From NCBI GenBank assembly GCA_000310025.1, contig FN649726.1, positions 3,480,634-3,511,459 on the forward strand: a stretch of 30,826 nt of DNA. The letters run 5' to 3'. The stretch is from Ectocarpus siliculosus. Lineage: Eukaryota; Sar; Phaeophyceae; Ectocarpales; Ectocarpaceae. Of this stretch, positions 9,934-19,983 are shown piece after piece (the stretch's first letter is position 1; each line of letters starts with the position of its first letter). Below the pieces are notes generated by a model. The model had not been told where the DNA came from, ran no database searches, and was given only the letters and a program-made list of their open reading frames with translations. Both the position numbers and the translations under genes were made by a program.

Positions 9934-10310
9934 TTACATCTTAGCACAAGGGTTAGGAAGGGGGAAGCAGATAGGTGGAGGGAAGAGTGATTCATGACGG
10001 TCGGCAGCGGCAGCAAGGAGGCGAGCATCCGGTTTTTTGATGAAAGCAACGTTACGGATTTCCACCACCTGGCGCGTGCAGCTGTTGTAGTACGGTAGGC
10101 CCGGCTGTCCTTGCTGTAACCGATCAGTCGCCCTTTCCACCCGCGGTCCCGCAGCTTGTCCCGATGATGCTTGAAGTGTACGAAGGCGCGCGCGCCCACT
10201 ACACGCAGGTGCGACAGTATGGGTTGTCCTATGCCAAAACCAGTGAGAGAAGGGAGGCACAGATTTATATGTATGTTTGGGAGATGCTGCAGCAGAGGGG
10301 CTGTTTGCAT
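9934..10310 (-). mobile_element. Ty1/copia remnant: integrase C-terminal region
   Basis: The minus-strand translation contains 'LSHLRVVGARAFVH' followed by 'KGRLIGYSKDSRAYR', the standard copia motif that ends the integrase region ('LRvfG.xAyVH ... kG.flGYs..skaYr'). A one-base frame change then leads to 'RQVVEIRNVAFIKK'. The catalytic D,D-35-E core lies upstream in intact elements and is not present here. The fragment ends about 20-70 bp beyond the stop of the unknown frame to its left. No LTR is seen. Confidence 0.85.
9987..10076. repeat. Copia hinge duplication, right copy
   Basis: This is the partner of 7172-7261. It encodes on the minus strand 'RQVVEIRNVAFIKK' and the start of the hinge. 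Here the copia sequence continues upstream into integrase, whereas the left copy continues downstream into reverse transcriptase. Confidence 0.8.
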
Positions 10311-11419
10311 GAATATTTATGGTTTCTATGGTTTCGTGGGCAACAGTAGTTGAGGCACCGATTCGCGTGTGCGCACTGTTTAGGATTTGGTCCTTGGATG
10401 CTGTGTTGGAGGAAGGATTTGACATGTTTTGACGAGTAATGGTTGGGCTCTTCATGCTTTCCGAATACTTGTTTTGATTGGTCAAGAAGTTGAAACTTCG
10501 TTTTATTCGAGCATGTTGTGTCAACTCTTCTGAATCAGTTTTTCCAGATTTATTTGTCCGACGCCGTTCCGCCCCTTTTCTGATGTAGCGCAGATACTTG
10601 TTGGGTAGTTTTCTGAGGGTGATTCTTTGTGTTGACGGCTTGAGATTTATTTCAGGGGCGAACACATTGGGTTAGTGGATAAAATGATGGAGACGCACTG
10701 TGTTTAATGCGTAACCAGTTTTGTAGAGGATGTTTCTCAAGTGGTCGTTTGTGTTTCTGGGTATTGGTTGAAAGATTGTTCATATGGACTTCCAGATCGT
10801 ATATTGTATCAAGCAGGGGGGCTGTTTGGGGTACTTGGATACAACATCCGATATGTAGAGTATATATATGGGGGGGGTATGCTATTGGGTGTTCAAGTGC
10901 GGGGCCCCTCGAGAGAGAGAGAGAGCACGCACATGTGGGTACTGCTGTCTACATATATATCTACATGTGCTGGAAGGAGCATGTGGGTGTGTGATAATCA
11001 AGGTTTATGTCATCCGCATCGGTCCTGGGTTAACCTAGTCGCCAGACACATTCATACTACCGTGCGTGGGCACGGTAGCCTCCGTCGGAAGGCACCGGGG
11101 CCTCTAACAGCATTTCGACTTGCTTCCGTCTCACACGTGCAACAAAGCATGCATTATGTACGCCAGCCTCAGGCTTGTGTTGTTGTCGCTTTCTTCGCGG
11201 GTGCGCTGCCGTTTTGGCGTTGTCTCCGCTGATGCCGCCGAAGAAAAGGAAACCCCCGACAAGCTATACTGCCGCGACGTGGAGGCGATGATCTAATGCC
11301 TTGACCCTACAACCTCTTGATCGCTTCCAGTAAAACTATCATTCCCTCGCGTGCTTTATCCTACATGCCGCGACACGAACTCCACTGGAAATCCTCGGCC
11401 TGGTCCTGAACCAAACCAA
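10311..11419. other. No gene recognised; repeats and small hairpins
   Basis: The minus strand upstream of the copia integrase motif has no further integrase sequence that I can recognise, so the element is truncated or too eroded. There is a (ga)n patch and alternating AT steps around 10912-10965, where 'gcacatgt' and 'acatgtgc' can pair. A perfect stem-loop occurs at 11057-11078. Confidence 0.5.
11057..11078. repeat. Perfect 9-bp stem with GTGG tetraloop
   Basis: 'ctaccgtgc' and 'gcacggtag' are exact reverse complements separated by four bases. No coding sequence or transcription unit is evident around it, and a T-tract terminator does not follow. Confidence 0.7.
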
Positions 11420-11975
11420 CTAATGTAGTTTGTAGAAGACGACGGAGCCTTCGGCCGTGGAATGCTTGCTATTGGCGTACCATACTCCTGGGGCGAATTC
11501 GGCATCGTTCTTTACCAAGTACCTAACCTCGAAGCTTGGCTGCTGGGCAAAGCCATGTAGTGATGAACACCGTCTCTCTTGCCGCTGACCTCGGTCCTGA
11601 CCTTAGCCCGCTGGAAGGCTTCGCCAATCGCCTTCACCATCGCCTCCACCCCTTCACGTTCGGCCTCGTCGGTAATCCGAGGCGTCTGTAATTGATTTGT
11701 ACACCATGAGTGTTTTTTTCCTCGAAAGCATTGAGTATTCCCATATCTAAACCCAAGTCTTCTCATGATATAAAGGACGAACCGCGCTCACCTTCTTGTA
11801 CGGACCCCAGCCTCTTGCTTGGGCTTTTTCGAGACAGCCGCGCCAGAAGCGGGTGCAGTACCATCTGCAGAGCCAGTCACCGGTGCGGCGCTCTTGGGGA
11901 CGCTCGAGACAGCAGCGCCAGCAGCAACGTGTTGGGATGTAACCTTTGTGATAGGTGTATCCCTGGCAGTGGCCA
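11420..11975 (-). pseudogene. Two exon-like segments of an unknown gene, frame broken
   Basis: Segment 1 runs 11975-11792. It starts after a 'ttactacacag' acceptor-like site, is Ala/Ser/Pro-rich, and ends in a Lys/Arg-rich stretch at a GTGAGC donor. Segment 2 starts at 11685 after 'aattacag' and encodes 'ITDEAEREGVEAMVKAI' and 'GKRDGVHHYMALPSS'. Its sense then continues only in another frame as 'EVRYLVKNDAEFAPGVWYA' and 'TAEGSVVFYKLH' before a TAG at 11420-11422. The splice phases of the two segments do not match, and segment 2 needs a one-base shift, so I call it a pseudogene. A small undetected intron or a sequencing indel could also explain this. I do not recognise the family. Confidence 0.5.
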
Positions 11976-12550
11976 CTGTGTAGTAACAGTGTGCAGAGGC
12001 TCACAGAGTGACTGTAAAGTACACTTGTTTGTGTTGTAGACCAGATGATATGGTTGTATTGGCGCTTAGTTGGCCGAAAGGTCAGAAGAGAGAAAGGAGA
12101 AGAAGAAGAGACTGAACGAGTGGGGGCGAGCACCACGGGGGCAAGCCATCCACCGTCATCACGGAAAGGAAACACACACGGGCTATTGCAACGTACCGAT
12201 CACGGTAATAGACGGTCACTCCGACCTATGGCAACGTTTCTAGAATATCCTATAGGACAATGGTCCGATGTACCATACTTCTATGGTTCAATGTATAACC
12301 CGTAGGTGTGTACAATGATCCGATTACTGAATCAACATACCGAAGACTATTCCGGTAATACTCCTTAGGTGAATACCTAATTACTGTTGTTTACAGCAGT
12401 GCAAACTCTAATGACTGACATTGAGTATTCCAACACAACGGTTGTAGTTCAAGCAGCAAGTCCCAGTCATGGGTGCCGCATCAGTAGAAGAACCGGTGGC
12501 AGGTACGGCGCCAGCGGCAGGGCCTGCCACGAACCATGCGCCAGACTTAC
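11976..12550. other. Intergenic or intronic stretch with a short Ala-rich fragment
   Basis: About 12440-12535 encodes on the minus strand an Ala/Gly/Thr/Pro-rich peptide ('AAGAVPATGSSTDAAP') whose composition resembles the segment at 11975-11792, so it may be a diverged exon or duplicate. The rest, about 12170-12420, is AT-richer and contains the small palindrome 'ttaggt gaat acctaa' at 12365-12380. Confidence 0.35.
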
Positions 12551-12800
12551 GGAGGCGGAGTTCGTTCTCCACCCTCGAGTTCCTTCGTCTTCAACTTCAG
12601 CTGCTTCTCCACTCCGATGAACTGAACGTCAAGGTCTTCATCGGTCGTGCTGCTGGCATCGGAGGGGGTGTTCGATCCCCCGCTGAGCCGGCGAGGTCTC
12701 TCGTCCAGCATTCTCCTGATGCCCCCCTTGAAAGACCCTTCCCCCTTCTTGAACTTCTTTGTCACGCTAACCGGTCGGAGCGTCTCGCGTTGTAGCCATC
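12551..12800 (-). pseudogene. Exon-like segment, charged unknown protein
   Basis: The minus-strand frame encodes 'SVTKKFKKGEGSFKGGIRRM', then a Ser/Thr/Asp-rich part and 'VEKQLKLKTKELEGG', a basic-then-acidic composition typical of a disordered linker. It ends at 12551 on a strong GTAAGT donor. The upstream acceptor is unclear. The preceding segment, ending at 12915 with GTGAGC, could join it in phase if the acceptor is 'gcgag' near 12790. Because the neighbouring segment carries stops, I group this with the decayed gene; the exon itself has no stop. Confidence 0.4.
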
Positions 12801-12914
12801 GGTGATGGTGTTGACATTTTCAGCTCCCAAATTTTCAAGCAAACAAAACGAACGACCACACGCTCACAAATCGCAAAGTTGAATGACTGGTACCATTCAC
12901 TAAAAATGGCTCAC

Positions 12915-14073
12915 CGTTTTCGTGGTCCAATGATCGTTAGCTAGCTCATCGAGGCACATGGCGCCCAGGGTGCATCTAAGCTCGATGACGTGCTCGACGG
13001 CCAGCGTGTCCAGGGCGATCCGATGGGCGTTGGCGTCAACATTATCCAGCCCGAATAACGCCAGCCTGGTTTCTTCGCGTATTGTGTCGAATAGTACACC
13101 TTGGCTGAGAGCCTTCCCATCTTTTCCCAGCGGCCCGAATCTTGTGTCTAGCTCCCTCCGTTGGCTTTCTTGAGGAACGGCCACCCAACTAGTGCCGTCA
13201 CCGCCAACCACCGCACAACTTCTGCGCCCTCTATGCCGTGTTCCACGCAAACTGTCGACAAAGATTCTTCGGCGGACTCCGGATGCTTCCCCATTGTCGG
13301 GAGCTGGATCATCATTCTTCCGACGCTCGGTTGGAAGCAGGTGGTCTTGCCAACCAGTCCGAAGAATTCCTAGGGGTGCAGGGTGGCTCCGTTGAGAAGC
13401 TTTGCCAAATGCGTAGCCAAGCTGAAGACGCCGAAATCTTTGGAATCGACGTCATCCTCTTCCAGCGCCTCCAACAGCGTCACCATCCTCTTCTCGCACC
13501 TTCTGCGACTTCCTCGGGCGTTTTGCCGAGCAGGTGCTCTTCTCCATCGATGTCATCCTATTCGAAAAGCGTGGAAGCGTTCTTCGCTTCCGTGAGACGG
13601 TCCAGGTCCCATTCGACGAAAACAGGGTCGACTTTCTCAATGGCTTCCATCACGCTCTGGCACCCGTTGGCGGACATGGCCCCCATAGACATGTCCATGG
13701 TTTCCTCCCTCTCCTCTGGTGTGTCCTCCACCAATGGAACCCTCTGCTTTCGGAGTTTTATCCCGTCTCCGACGCCGCCGTTGGTAAAATTTAGATGCGA
13801 CGTGTTTCCCAGATTCCTCGCGTTCTGGAAGAATGAATGGCAGTGATTCAGGGTCCTCTGCACTGCACTGTAGCCGCTGTCGGCACCGAGTACGTGCTCG
13901 AGAAGACGGGGGTCAAACCTTGCGTGGCTGAAGAACGTCGTGTCCAACGAGTGCAGACCTACCCGCCCATACTTGGCCGCGTCCCTGATCCCACATCCAA
14001 CGATAACCACTGGTGGCATGTTGTGAACAAACGTTTTGCATGGCGCCAGAGCGAAACGCAGCGCGTACGGCAT
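12915..14073 (-). pseudogene. Decayed helical-repeat-like coding segment
   Basis: Starting at an ATG at 14071-14073, the minus strand encodes about 170 sensible residues, including 'VQRTLNHCHSFFQNARNLGN' and 'QSVMEAIEKVDPVFVEWDLD', up to a TAG near 13560. The same frame continues past the TAG with 'GEEHLLGKTPEEVAEGARR'. The sense then shifts frame to 'VTLLEALEEDDVDSKDFGVF' and 'LATHLAKLLNG', meets another TAG, continues through 'EHGIEGAEVVRWLAVTALVG', and shifts again to 'REETRLALFGLDNVDANAHR' and 'EHVIELRCTLGAMCLDELAN'. It ends on a GTGAGC donor at 12915. The Leu/Ala-rich helical periodicity suggests an armadillo/HEAT-like solenoid; this is an inference. Two stops and two shifts argue for a pseudogene, although unannotated introns could remove some of them ('cacccctag' before GAATTC looks like an acceptor). 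Confidence 0.55.
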
Positions 14074-14489
14074 GTCTCCTCCGGGCGCGCTATCGATGAC
14101 ATTGGCGCTCCTTTATCACGAACGCTCAGATTTTTCAGGCTGTGTGTGAAGTTGGTGGATCACTGGCTAGCATGTTTTTGCAAGAGCTTGCATTCTTGCA
14201 GTGTACATATGTAGTTGATATGCTTCGAGGAGGTTGCCCGGGCGGCCCAATCGGTAAGCACACATGTCAACAACTTGCGACGTTAAACTTCTCTTCCCAG
14301 GTACCACGCATACGCTCCGCCGACGGTGCTAAGGTATGCCCCTTCTCACAATATCTCCCGTGAACAAGCACCCCTGTACTTCTAGGTCGTCGTGGGCGAC
14401 ACATCCTAGCCCGCCTAGAAGATTCAGCTGGCTCAGCGACCCAGGTTGTGCGGCGAAGTCCTTTATGGACTCCTCGTGTCTCGGTCTGA
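14074..14489. other. No gene recognised between coding remnants
   Basis: No long minus-strand continuation joins the flanking remnants. A short minus-strand stretch near 14290-14335 ('SAERMRGTWEEKFNVASC') reads well but is isolated. This stretch could be intronic to the decayed gene. Confidence 0.35.
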
Positions 14490-14915
14490 CTAGAAGTTTG
14501 CTCCGCGGGTGGCTTGAACGGGGATTTTGGTGAAGACAGCCAGCGACACGTCCCGCAGAGTATCCACGCGCACTTCGATCGACATCAGCTCGCTGGTCTT
14601 CATGTTGCTCTCCGGATCGGTGCCGCCACCACTCCTATTGGCTCTGTCTATGGTATCATTCGGGTTCCAAAGCATCCCAGTCAACACGCCGCTGAGAGCC
14701 GATACAACCGAACCAATCATGACCATAACTTTGTCACCAGATGGAGGATGAACCACCGGAGGTCGGTGTCCAGTGACAGCCCTTCGTCGCACCGGGATTC
14801 CAGAAGATCCTACTGGGTGATTCAGGATTCCCGACCTTCCGCTGCGAGAACCATCCCCATCAACAGCCACGAGATGGCCTCGAACGGTGACCCTCACCAC
14901 CGCCCTCACGAACAT
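14490..14915 (-). pseudogene. Coding-like segment with a hydrophobic stretch
   Basis: The minus-strand frame encodes 'GDKVMVMIGSVVSALSGVLT', a hydrophobic run long enough for one membrane helix, followed by 'NMKTSELMSIEVRVDTLRDV' and 'AVFTKIPVQATRGANF', then TAG. Its upstream half (14915-14760) is Arg/Gly/Pro-rich and less convincing. Sense-strand composition and position suit a further exon of the same decayed minus-strand locus. I do not recognise a family. Confidence 0.35.
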
Positions 14916-15005
14916 TCAACTCCCAACCCTGTACAGGCACATTCGATTCGGCAGGACAGACTCGACGTTCGACGTTGTCCCTCCCCCTCCCGCTCTCCTT
15001 CCACC

Positions 15006-15034
15006 CGTACGTACGTACGTACGTACGTACGTAT
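15006..15034. repeat. (ACGT)n microsatellite
   Basis: About seven tandem copies of a self-complementary tetranucleotide. Each register is a palindrome, so either strand can fold on itself and slip. It lies just downstream, on the minus strand, of the coding-like 'EAAEDLVRRRHP' sequence. Confidence 0.9.
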
Positions 15035-15044
15035 GTCTCCACAA

Positions 15045-16465
15045 TAGAGGGTGCCTGCGCCTGACCAAGTCTTCGGCGGCCTCCTTCGCCAGAAAAGCTT
15101 TCCTGCGTTCCTTCATTGGCAAGGCGGGCGAAACATCCTACAGTAGTCCTTCACGGTTGTCTACCGCGATGTAGACCACCCGGTCCACCACCCTATAGAC
15201 CAGATCCTCCGCCTCGCACGCAATGTAGATAATCTCGTTCAGGGCGCGCTTGTACTGTGTGCCAGTCATTGGTAAACGGAGGTAGTTTGAACCCCCTCCT
15301 CATCTTCTCCTCCTCCTCGTCCTCCTCCTCCTCCTCCTTGCTCTCTTCAGCCGCCGCTCCAGCCGCAGCAGCCGCAGCCGCGTCGGCGTACTCGTGGTTC
15401 TGTTCAACCACCAGTCCGTCCGTGTTGGCGAGACGCTCACGAAACATCAGCACGTGCAACTTGATGGAGGGCGTAGCGAATCCCGTGTTCCACTCGCCGG
15501 AGCCGTTCATCGTGGACGGGCAGTGGCGGAATCTCATCCAGATACCCCCCAAGGCAGGGTTGAAGACGAAGTCGCCCTCCCCGAGGATGCCATCTGTCTG
15601 GCGCAGGACGGTGCGCTTCTGTTCGAGGTTGTCGACCCACCGAAGACTATCATAGCTACCCCTGGCATTCGGATCGATATGGTCGTTCAGCCTCTGCAGG
15701 TGGTGCCCGAGCCTCTTGATGCGGTTCACCCCAACATCCCCCCCGCAACCAGCGACAAATCCAGCTTGGTTCTTCGCATCCGCTGGAGCTGTGATGTCAA
15801 TCTTAGTCTCCAACGCCTCGATGGTGAGCTTCCAGCGGCTATGGGTGAAGGTGACCCCCGGCAGCCCTGTGACTCCCGCCGCATCCTCGACGATAGCCGA
15901 TACCATCACGAGGCCACCGTCCCACCACATGTTGGCCAGGCGCGGGTTGCTACGCATGGCTCTCCTCAGCCTGCGACCAGAGGCATGGCCATCGCTCGCC
16001 AGCAGCAGCCTGGAGCACGTTAGTTTCACACGCCCAACGTTGTTGGACACGGCAGGGGTAACGGGGCGGGCCGCGGGGGCAGAGGCGGAAGAAAGCTTGC
16101 GACGGCCGACTTTGAAGCCCCCAGTGCCTGCCCCGGCATTGTCATTGCCCGGCGCGCTCATTCCGGGGGCGGCCACGCTGTTGGATGGATCACCATCGAG
16201 GTCGATCGGCCGACCCCCAGAGGCACCAACCGTTACTGGTGCTGGTGCCGCTGCTGATGGTGCCGCCGCTGCTGCTGCTGCTGCCGCCGCTGCCGCCGCT
16301 GCCGCCGCTGTGAAGAGTTTTTCCTCTTCAGCGTCGACGATCGCTGTGGCTTCCGCCAAGACCGCCGGGAGAGGGGGTAGTGCGCGTTTGGCACCCCTGC
16401 GAGCTTTTCCCTTAAGCTTGAAGGTGAATTTCCTCCCCGGTGGCTTGTTGGGGGTGGGGAATTGG
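15045..16465 (-). pseudogene. Large exon of an unknown protein, frameshifted near its 3' end
   Basis: The frame is open from an acceptor-like 'tttcttttag' (exon start about 16465) to 15193, about 420 codons. Order: a basic start ('KFTFKLKGKARRGAKRA'), a poly-Ala run of 16 from a (GCC/GCT)n tract at about 16256-16312, a Pro/Gly linker, then a globular part with 'RLANMWWDGGLVMVSAIVED', 'SRWKLTIEALETKIDI', 'GEGDFVFNPALGGIWMRFR' and 'ATPSIKLHVLMFRERLAN', then an acidic run around 15305-15345. After that, sense moves to another frame from about 15269 ('TGTQYKRALNEIIYIACEAE', 'VYRVVDRVVYIAVDN'), crosses one in-frame TAG at 15138-15140, and goes on to 'KERRKAFLAKEAAEDLVRRR'. The frameshift plus stop suggest decay; a short intron is possible for the first. 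There is no in-frame ATG before the poly-Ala run. Family not recognised. Confidence 0.55.
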
Positions 16466-16476
16466 CTAAAAGAAAT

Positions 16477-17291
16477 TCAATCCGGTACGTATCGTGCCAC
16501 TCGGTCCGTCGCTTCTCGTTTGCTTACTTCCCTCGCCGTCTCGTCCGTCTCCTGTCCCCCTCCTGCCCCATTGGTTGTTGGCTTGTGGTCTCGTTTGAGC
16601 GCTCGTTGTCGGCTGGCCTCTTCTTCCTTCTTGTGCCTGGAGGTCATGAACCTCTCAGCTCCCTGCAGCACCGCCGCATGCCAGGGTACTCCCCCCTCCA
16701 CCTTCTCGGCTTCCGTCCACTTTAACTTCGGTGCCGTGTCTTTCGGTACCGGGATCCCGAGACAACTTGGATCGGTTTTCGTAGATCCGTGGTCGGCCCC
16801 GAATGCCTTCAGGTCGTCGAGCACACACTTCGGCCAGTTCTGTTCCTGTCCCCCCCTACGTCGCTTCTCCCCCCCCGCCAGTTCGCCGAGCATCAGTCGT
16901 TTTGGGGGTCGCCCTTCCGGCTGCCTTGCCAATGCTCCCGCGAACAGTAGGCGTCGTTGTCGGATCGTGGCTTCAACGCTCTGGCATCCGACCCTCTTCA
17001 GCGTCTGGGCGTAGGAAAGCTGCCGGTAGGTGTCTTTCTTGCGCTTGTACTCGTTAACTCGAAGGAGCAGTCGGTGGTGTATCGACCGCAGCGTCTGGTA
17101 GTGGCCGCTGAGTGGTGACCATGTCATGCACCCGTACAGCAGTGCCTCCATCGCCTCCGCCTGGAGGAGGCGGATCTTGAGTCGGAATGGCGCTTTCGGT
17201 CTGTCGAAGAGCTCCCGGCCATATCGCCTGAGGCACACCCACGCTCCTCTGCTCCTGTCGTTGATCTCCCGGGTGTGGTCGACGCTGGGGC
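16477..17291 (-). mobile_element. Non-LTR (LINE) retrotransposon ORF2 C-terminal fragment
   Basis: The minus-strand frame encodes 'RLKIRLLQAEAMEALLYGCM' with W nearby, then 'LRSIHHRLLLRVNEYKRKKD', 'LSYAQTLKRVGCQSVEATIR' and 'RRLLFAGALARQPEGRPPKR'. This order (K/RI..Y/A....LLYG...W, H...LR, rRRL.faG...R...R.PK) is the classic post-reverse-transcriptase thumb and C-terminal region of LINE ORF2 proteins. The palm motifs with FADD would lie upstream and are missing, as the frame opens only at about 17291. The tail is charged and Thr/Glu/Lys-rich and ends at 16477. It is a truncated copy without the RT active site. Confidence 0.8.
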
Positions 17292-17342
17292 GAAAAGCGA
17301 GAAAAATTATACTGTACAGTATTGGCTCATCTCAAAACGAAG

Positions 17343-17858
17343 ATGGCACGGCCACTCCACGGCCACGGCCTCCACGTCTTCCACCACCACAAGCTAGCGG
17401 TGGTGCTATATGGAGCAGGGAGACCAGGCCGCACCTCTCGCGGGCAGGAGCAACGGGTGGCGGGCCTGGAGGGGTCACCTACAAGCGCCAGGCCGTCTTC
17501 GTCATGGGGTTTAGGATTCATTCGTATCTCGTTCCCTTCCTCGCCGGGACCGGGGCATAGGTGGTTTGATTCACATCCCCTCGGGGGAGATCCCACCCTC
17601 AAGAAGGAGCAAACTTGGGCAAAAAAGGTGATGGTCCATACCCGTGACATCGAGGCTTGGCGCGTAGCATTTGTTGACGTAGAGGGTGGTGGTCAAGGAC
17701 AGCTAGTTGTCTCGGCAGCCGACGGGACCTGGCGAGTGATCCTCAGCTGGGCAACGGCTGGCAGGAAAATCGAAGTCGACACCCAGGGCATCCCGTTCTC
17801 TCTCGTGAATCTCCAGGTCCGATCTGGCATTGCACAGATCTGTGTTTCAGACAACTAA
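17343..17858 (+). CDS. Hypothetical protein with one FG-GAP-like stretch
   Basis: A 171-residue frame from the first ATG. The N-terminal 95 residues are His/Gly/Arg/Pro-rich and not convincing. The C-terminal 75 residues read like real protein: 'WRVAFVDVEGGGQGQLVVSA' followed by 'ADGTWRVILSW', then alternating hydrophobic strands and a stop. That stretch resembles an FG-GAP/VCBS blade ('F.DvdgDG..DLvv...dG.....'), although the acidic calcium-loop residues are replaced by Gly and Gln. It could be the last exon of a plus-strand gene whose start lies elsewhere, or a relict. No upstream exon with a matching frame was found, and a LINE fragment in the opposite orientation lies just upstream. Confidence 0.4.
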   Translation: MARPLHGHGLHVFHHHKLAVVLYGAGRPGRTSRGQEQRVAGLEGSPTSARPSSSWGLGFIRISFPSSPGPGHRWFDSHPLGGDPTLKKEQTWAKKVMVHTRDIEAWRVAFVDVEGGGQGQLVVSAADGTWRVILSWATAGRKIEVDTQGIPFSLVNLQVRSGIAQICVSDN

Positions 17859-19875
17859 ACATAGCGTCCTTCGGGCACAGGCTTGTGTGGTATACCCCGA
17901 TGACCACGTTCGGCAAAATATGGCAAGAACCAAGGGTCTGCTTAGATCAGATACACTATAAATATTATGGATACATAGCTCCCTCCCCCCTCCCCCACCG
18001 GGAGTGTCCAGGAGAGGAAAATTTTGATTGAGTCCCTTGAAAAACTGACGAGATTTTGCAAGTTGTGGTGGCGTTGACGACGAACGCATGTGCCTTATCT
18101 TTTCGCACACCGCAAGGTGTCGGAGGCCTCTGCAACCAATTTCAACAGTATCGAACGGACGGACCCCACATGTGGTGTTGGTTGGGTGTAGTCTAATCGA
18201 CGTAGTCCATGTTGTTGTCCATGTTGAGACACAGGGACACGTCCTGCAGGTTGCCTACCCCCAGGTTGACGACAATTAACGATGCAAGCAAATTCAAGCA
18301 AGTGAAGGCAGGGGTCAAGATTGATTTTTACAGCATGCAGTGTATTTCGGTTTGTTCTTGGTCCACAGAAAAAAGCATCCTTCCCCACAACATGTGGGTT
18401 GCCACAACATGTGGGTTGCATCGATGCGACAAGGGTAAGCACAGAATACCGACATGCACAATGCACATATTTAAATTATTCGCTAAGCCCAACGAAGAGG
18501 TTCCCCGTTCTGGTCCATATGCTCCACAATGTAGCCGGGCCGGCTCACCCAGTCAGGCCAGCACACGAAAACGAACGTTCAAGAGGGGTGTGAAGGCAGC
18601 CCTTGCTTACCCCACGGCTTGTTCTACCTCTGACCAAGACGGGAATGTTTAATGGACACGATCCACGCACATCTATGCATACAATCACCCAAGTGACTCC
18701 TCGCTGAGCGGAGGCTGCTGAGGGCGAGCCTGAGAGGTGCCAGATGTACGTGCATGTTCGACAACGCCCAGAAGGGGCAAACGCCTCGGTGTTGAACCCG
18801 TCGATCAGCCCCTTATATGTCCGCGCCCCCCCCGCCCCTTTTTGCTCGATTTTCGATTTTGGGGCCTACGTGTCATGAAATTTGGTTCAAGACCCTTGAT
18901 ATAGACTAGACTAGGTCGTTCTCAACCAGGAGTTTGGATTTCGAAGCAAAAACAACTCTACTCCTAGCTAGCGGGACAACCTACATACCCCAACGGTACT
19001 TTCTCAAAAAAAACTCCAGATCTCGAGTGACTAGTCTACGGCGCACTCCAAAAATCTACCACACATGCGTTGGCATGCAGCAACTGTTGCTGGCGTGTTC
19101 AACATTTCAAAGACGGGGCACTCAGGGATGTTCGGACGTGCACAGACTACATACGAGCCTACGTACACCCGCAGCACTCGGCTGAAATTCTTGGGGCAAA
19201 CGTGCGTGCTTGACGAATGGTGAGGACTGCTCTCCACCGCCGTGTGCTCCGACAAGTTCCCAACGTGTAGCCGCAATGCGACGGTCGGTTGAGCCAAGTC
19301 GCTACCATCCGCTGATGATGCTCTTGCCGAACTCCGGCCACAACGTCTGGATATATTTATTGGCAATACACAGACTTTCGTCTTTTTTTCCCGTCAACAC
19401 CGGCTATCTACCTTAGCTACAATAAACCTTCCGTCCACACCGCCTACAACAATAGACCATTCCAACCAGCAACCGCACGCGCTTCGTTGCTTGGCAGAAC
19501 ACAGACTTCCTCCGTCGTCGTCCGCCCACATGGGATACCTTACTCTGAGACGCAACCAATGAACAAAGACTCAATAGCGAAAATGAGCACACAGACAGAA
19601 AGAAGACATCGGCCGTGCTAGGATGACGGTGTTGCCAGTATGACTGACCCAACACGGCGGGCGGCGATGGCTCACGCAACATGTTGTTGGTCATCATCTT
19701 GTACGTGGTCGGAGCCCAAGGGTTGCTGGTCGTTCGCCAGGTCCTGAATATATATGTAAAAAGAAAGACCCGGAAACATGGGACGAAAAAGGAAGCGGGA
19801 AGGAAAGCATCAGGGGAAAAAGTGACGTCAAGAGCACAAACAAAGGCCGAGCATGCAAATAAACGAACAGGGTGT
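17859..19875. other. No gene recognised
   Basis: Frames are short on both strands and carry no domain. 'caacatgtgggttgc' occurs twice in tandem at about 18389-18420, and 'ccacatgtgg' nearby at 18167 can pair with it. A C-rich patch lies near 18826-18840. Nothing else was seen that deserves a gene call. Confidence 0.5.
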
Positions 19876-19983
19876 GTTCTGTAGGGTATACCCGCAGAAG
19901 TGTACCGACAGCATTTTTTCCCGGGTATCTACCCTACAGAACGTTATAGGGGATCTGTGGTACTTCTAATATACCCTACAGAA
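19876..19983. repeat. Nested inverted repeat around 'ttctgtagggtata'
   Basis: 'ttctgtagggtata' at 19877-19890 is the exact reverse complement of 19970-19983. The 13-mer 'gttctgtagggta' at 19876-19888 is also the exact reverse complement of 19930-19942. With mismatches, the outer pair extends inward through 'agaagtgtacc' and 'ggtacttct'. Two alternative hairpins are therefore possible. Further 'gagttctgt' words follow to 20090. A small MITE or a structured transcript are both possible. Confidence 0.75.

Noticed and set aside
15716-17014. A 432-codon plus-strand frame
   Set aside because: It is antisense to the poly-Ala frame and the LINE fragment, whose minus-strand products have recognisable or coherent protein sequence; the plus product is Ser/Pro/Ala-biased as expected of a shadow.
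17555-17605. tRNA-like 'ggtttgattcacatcccc' sequence
   Set aside because: No matching acceptor, D-arm or anticodon arm could be folded around it.
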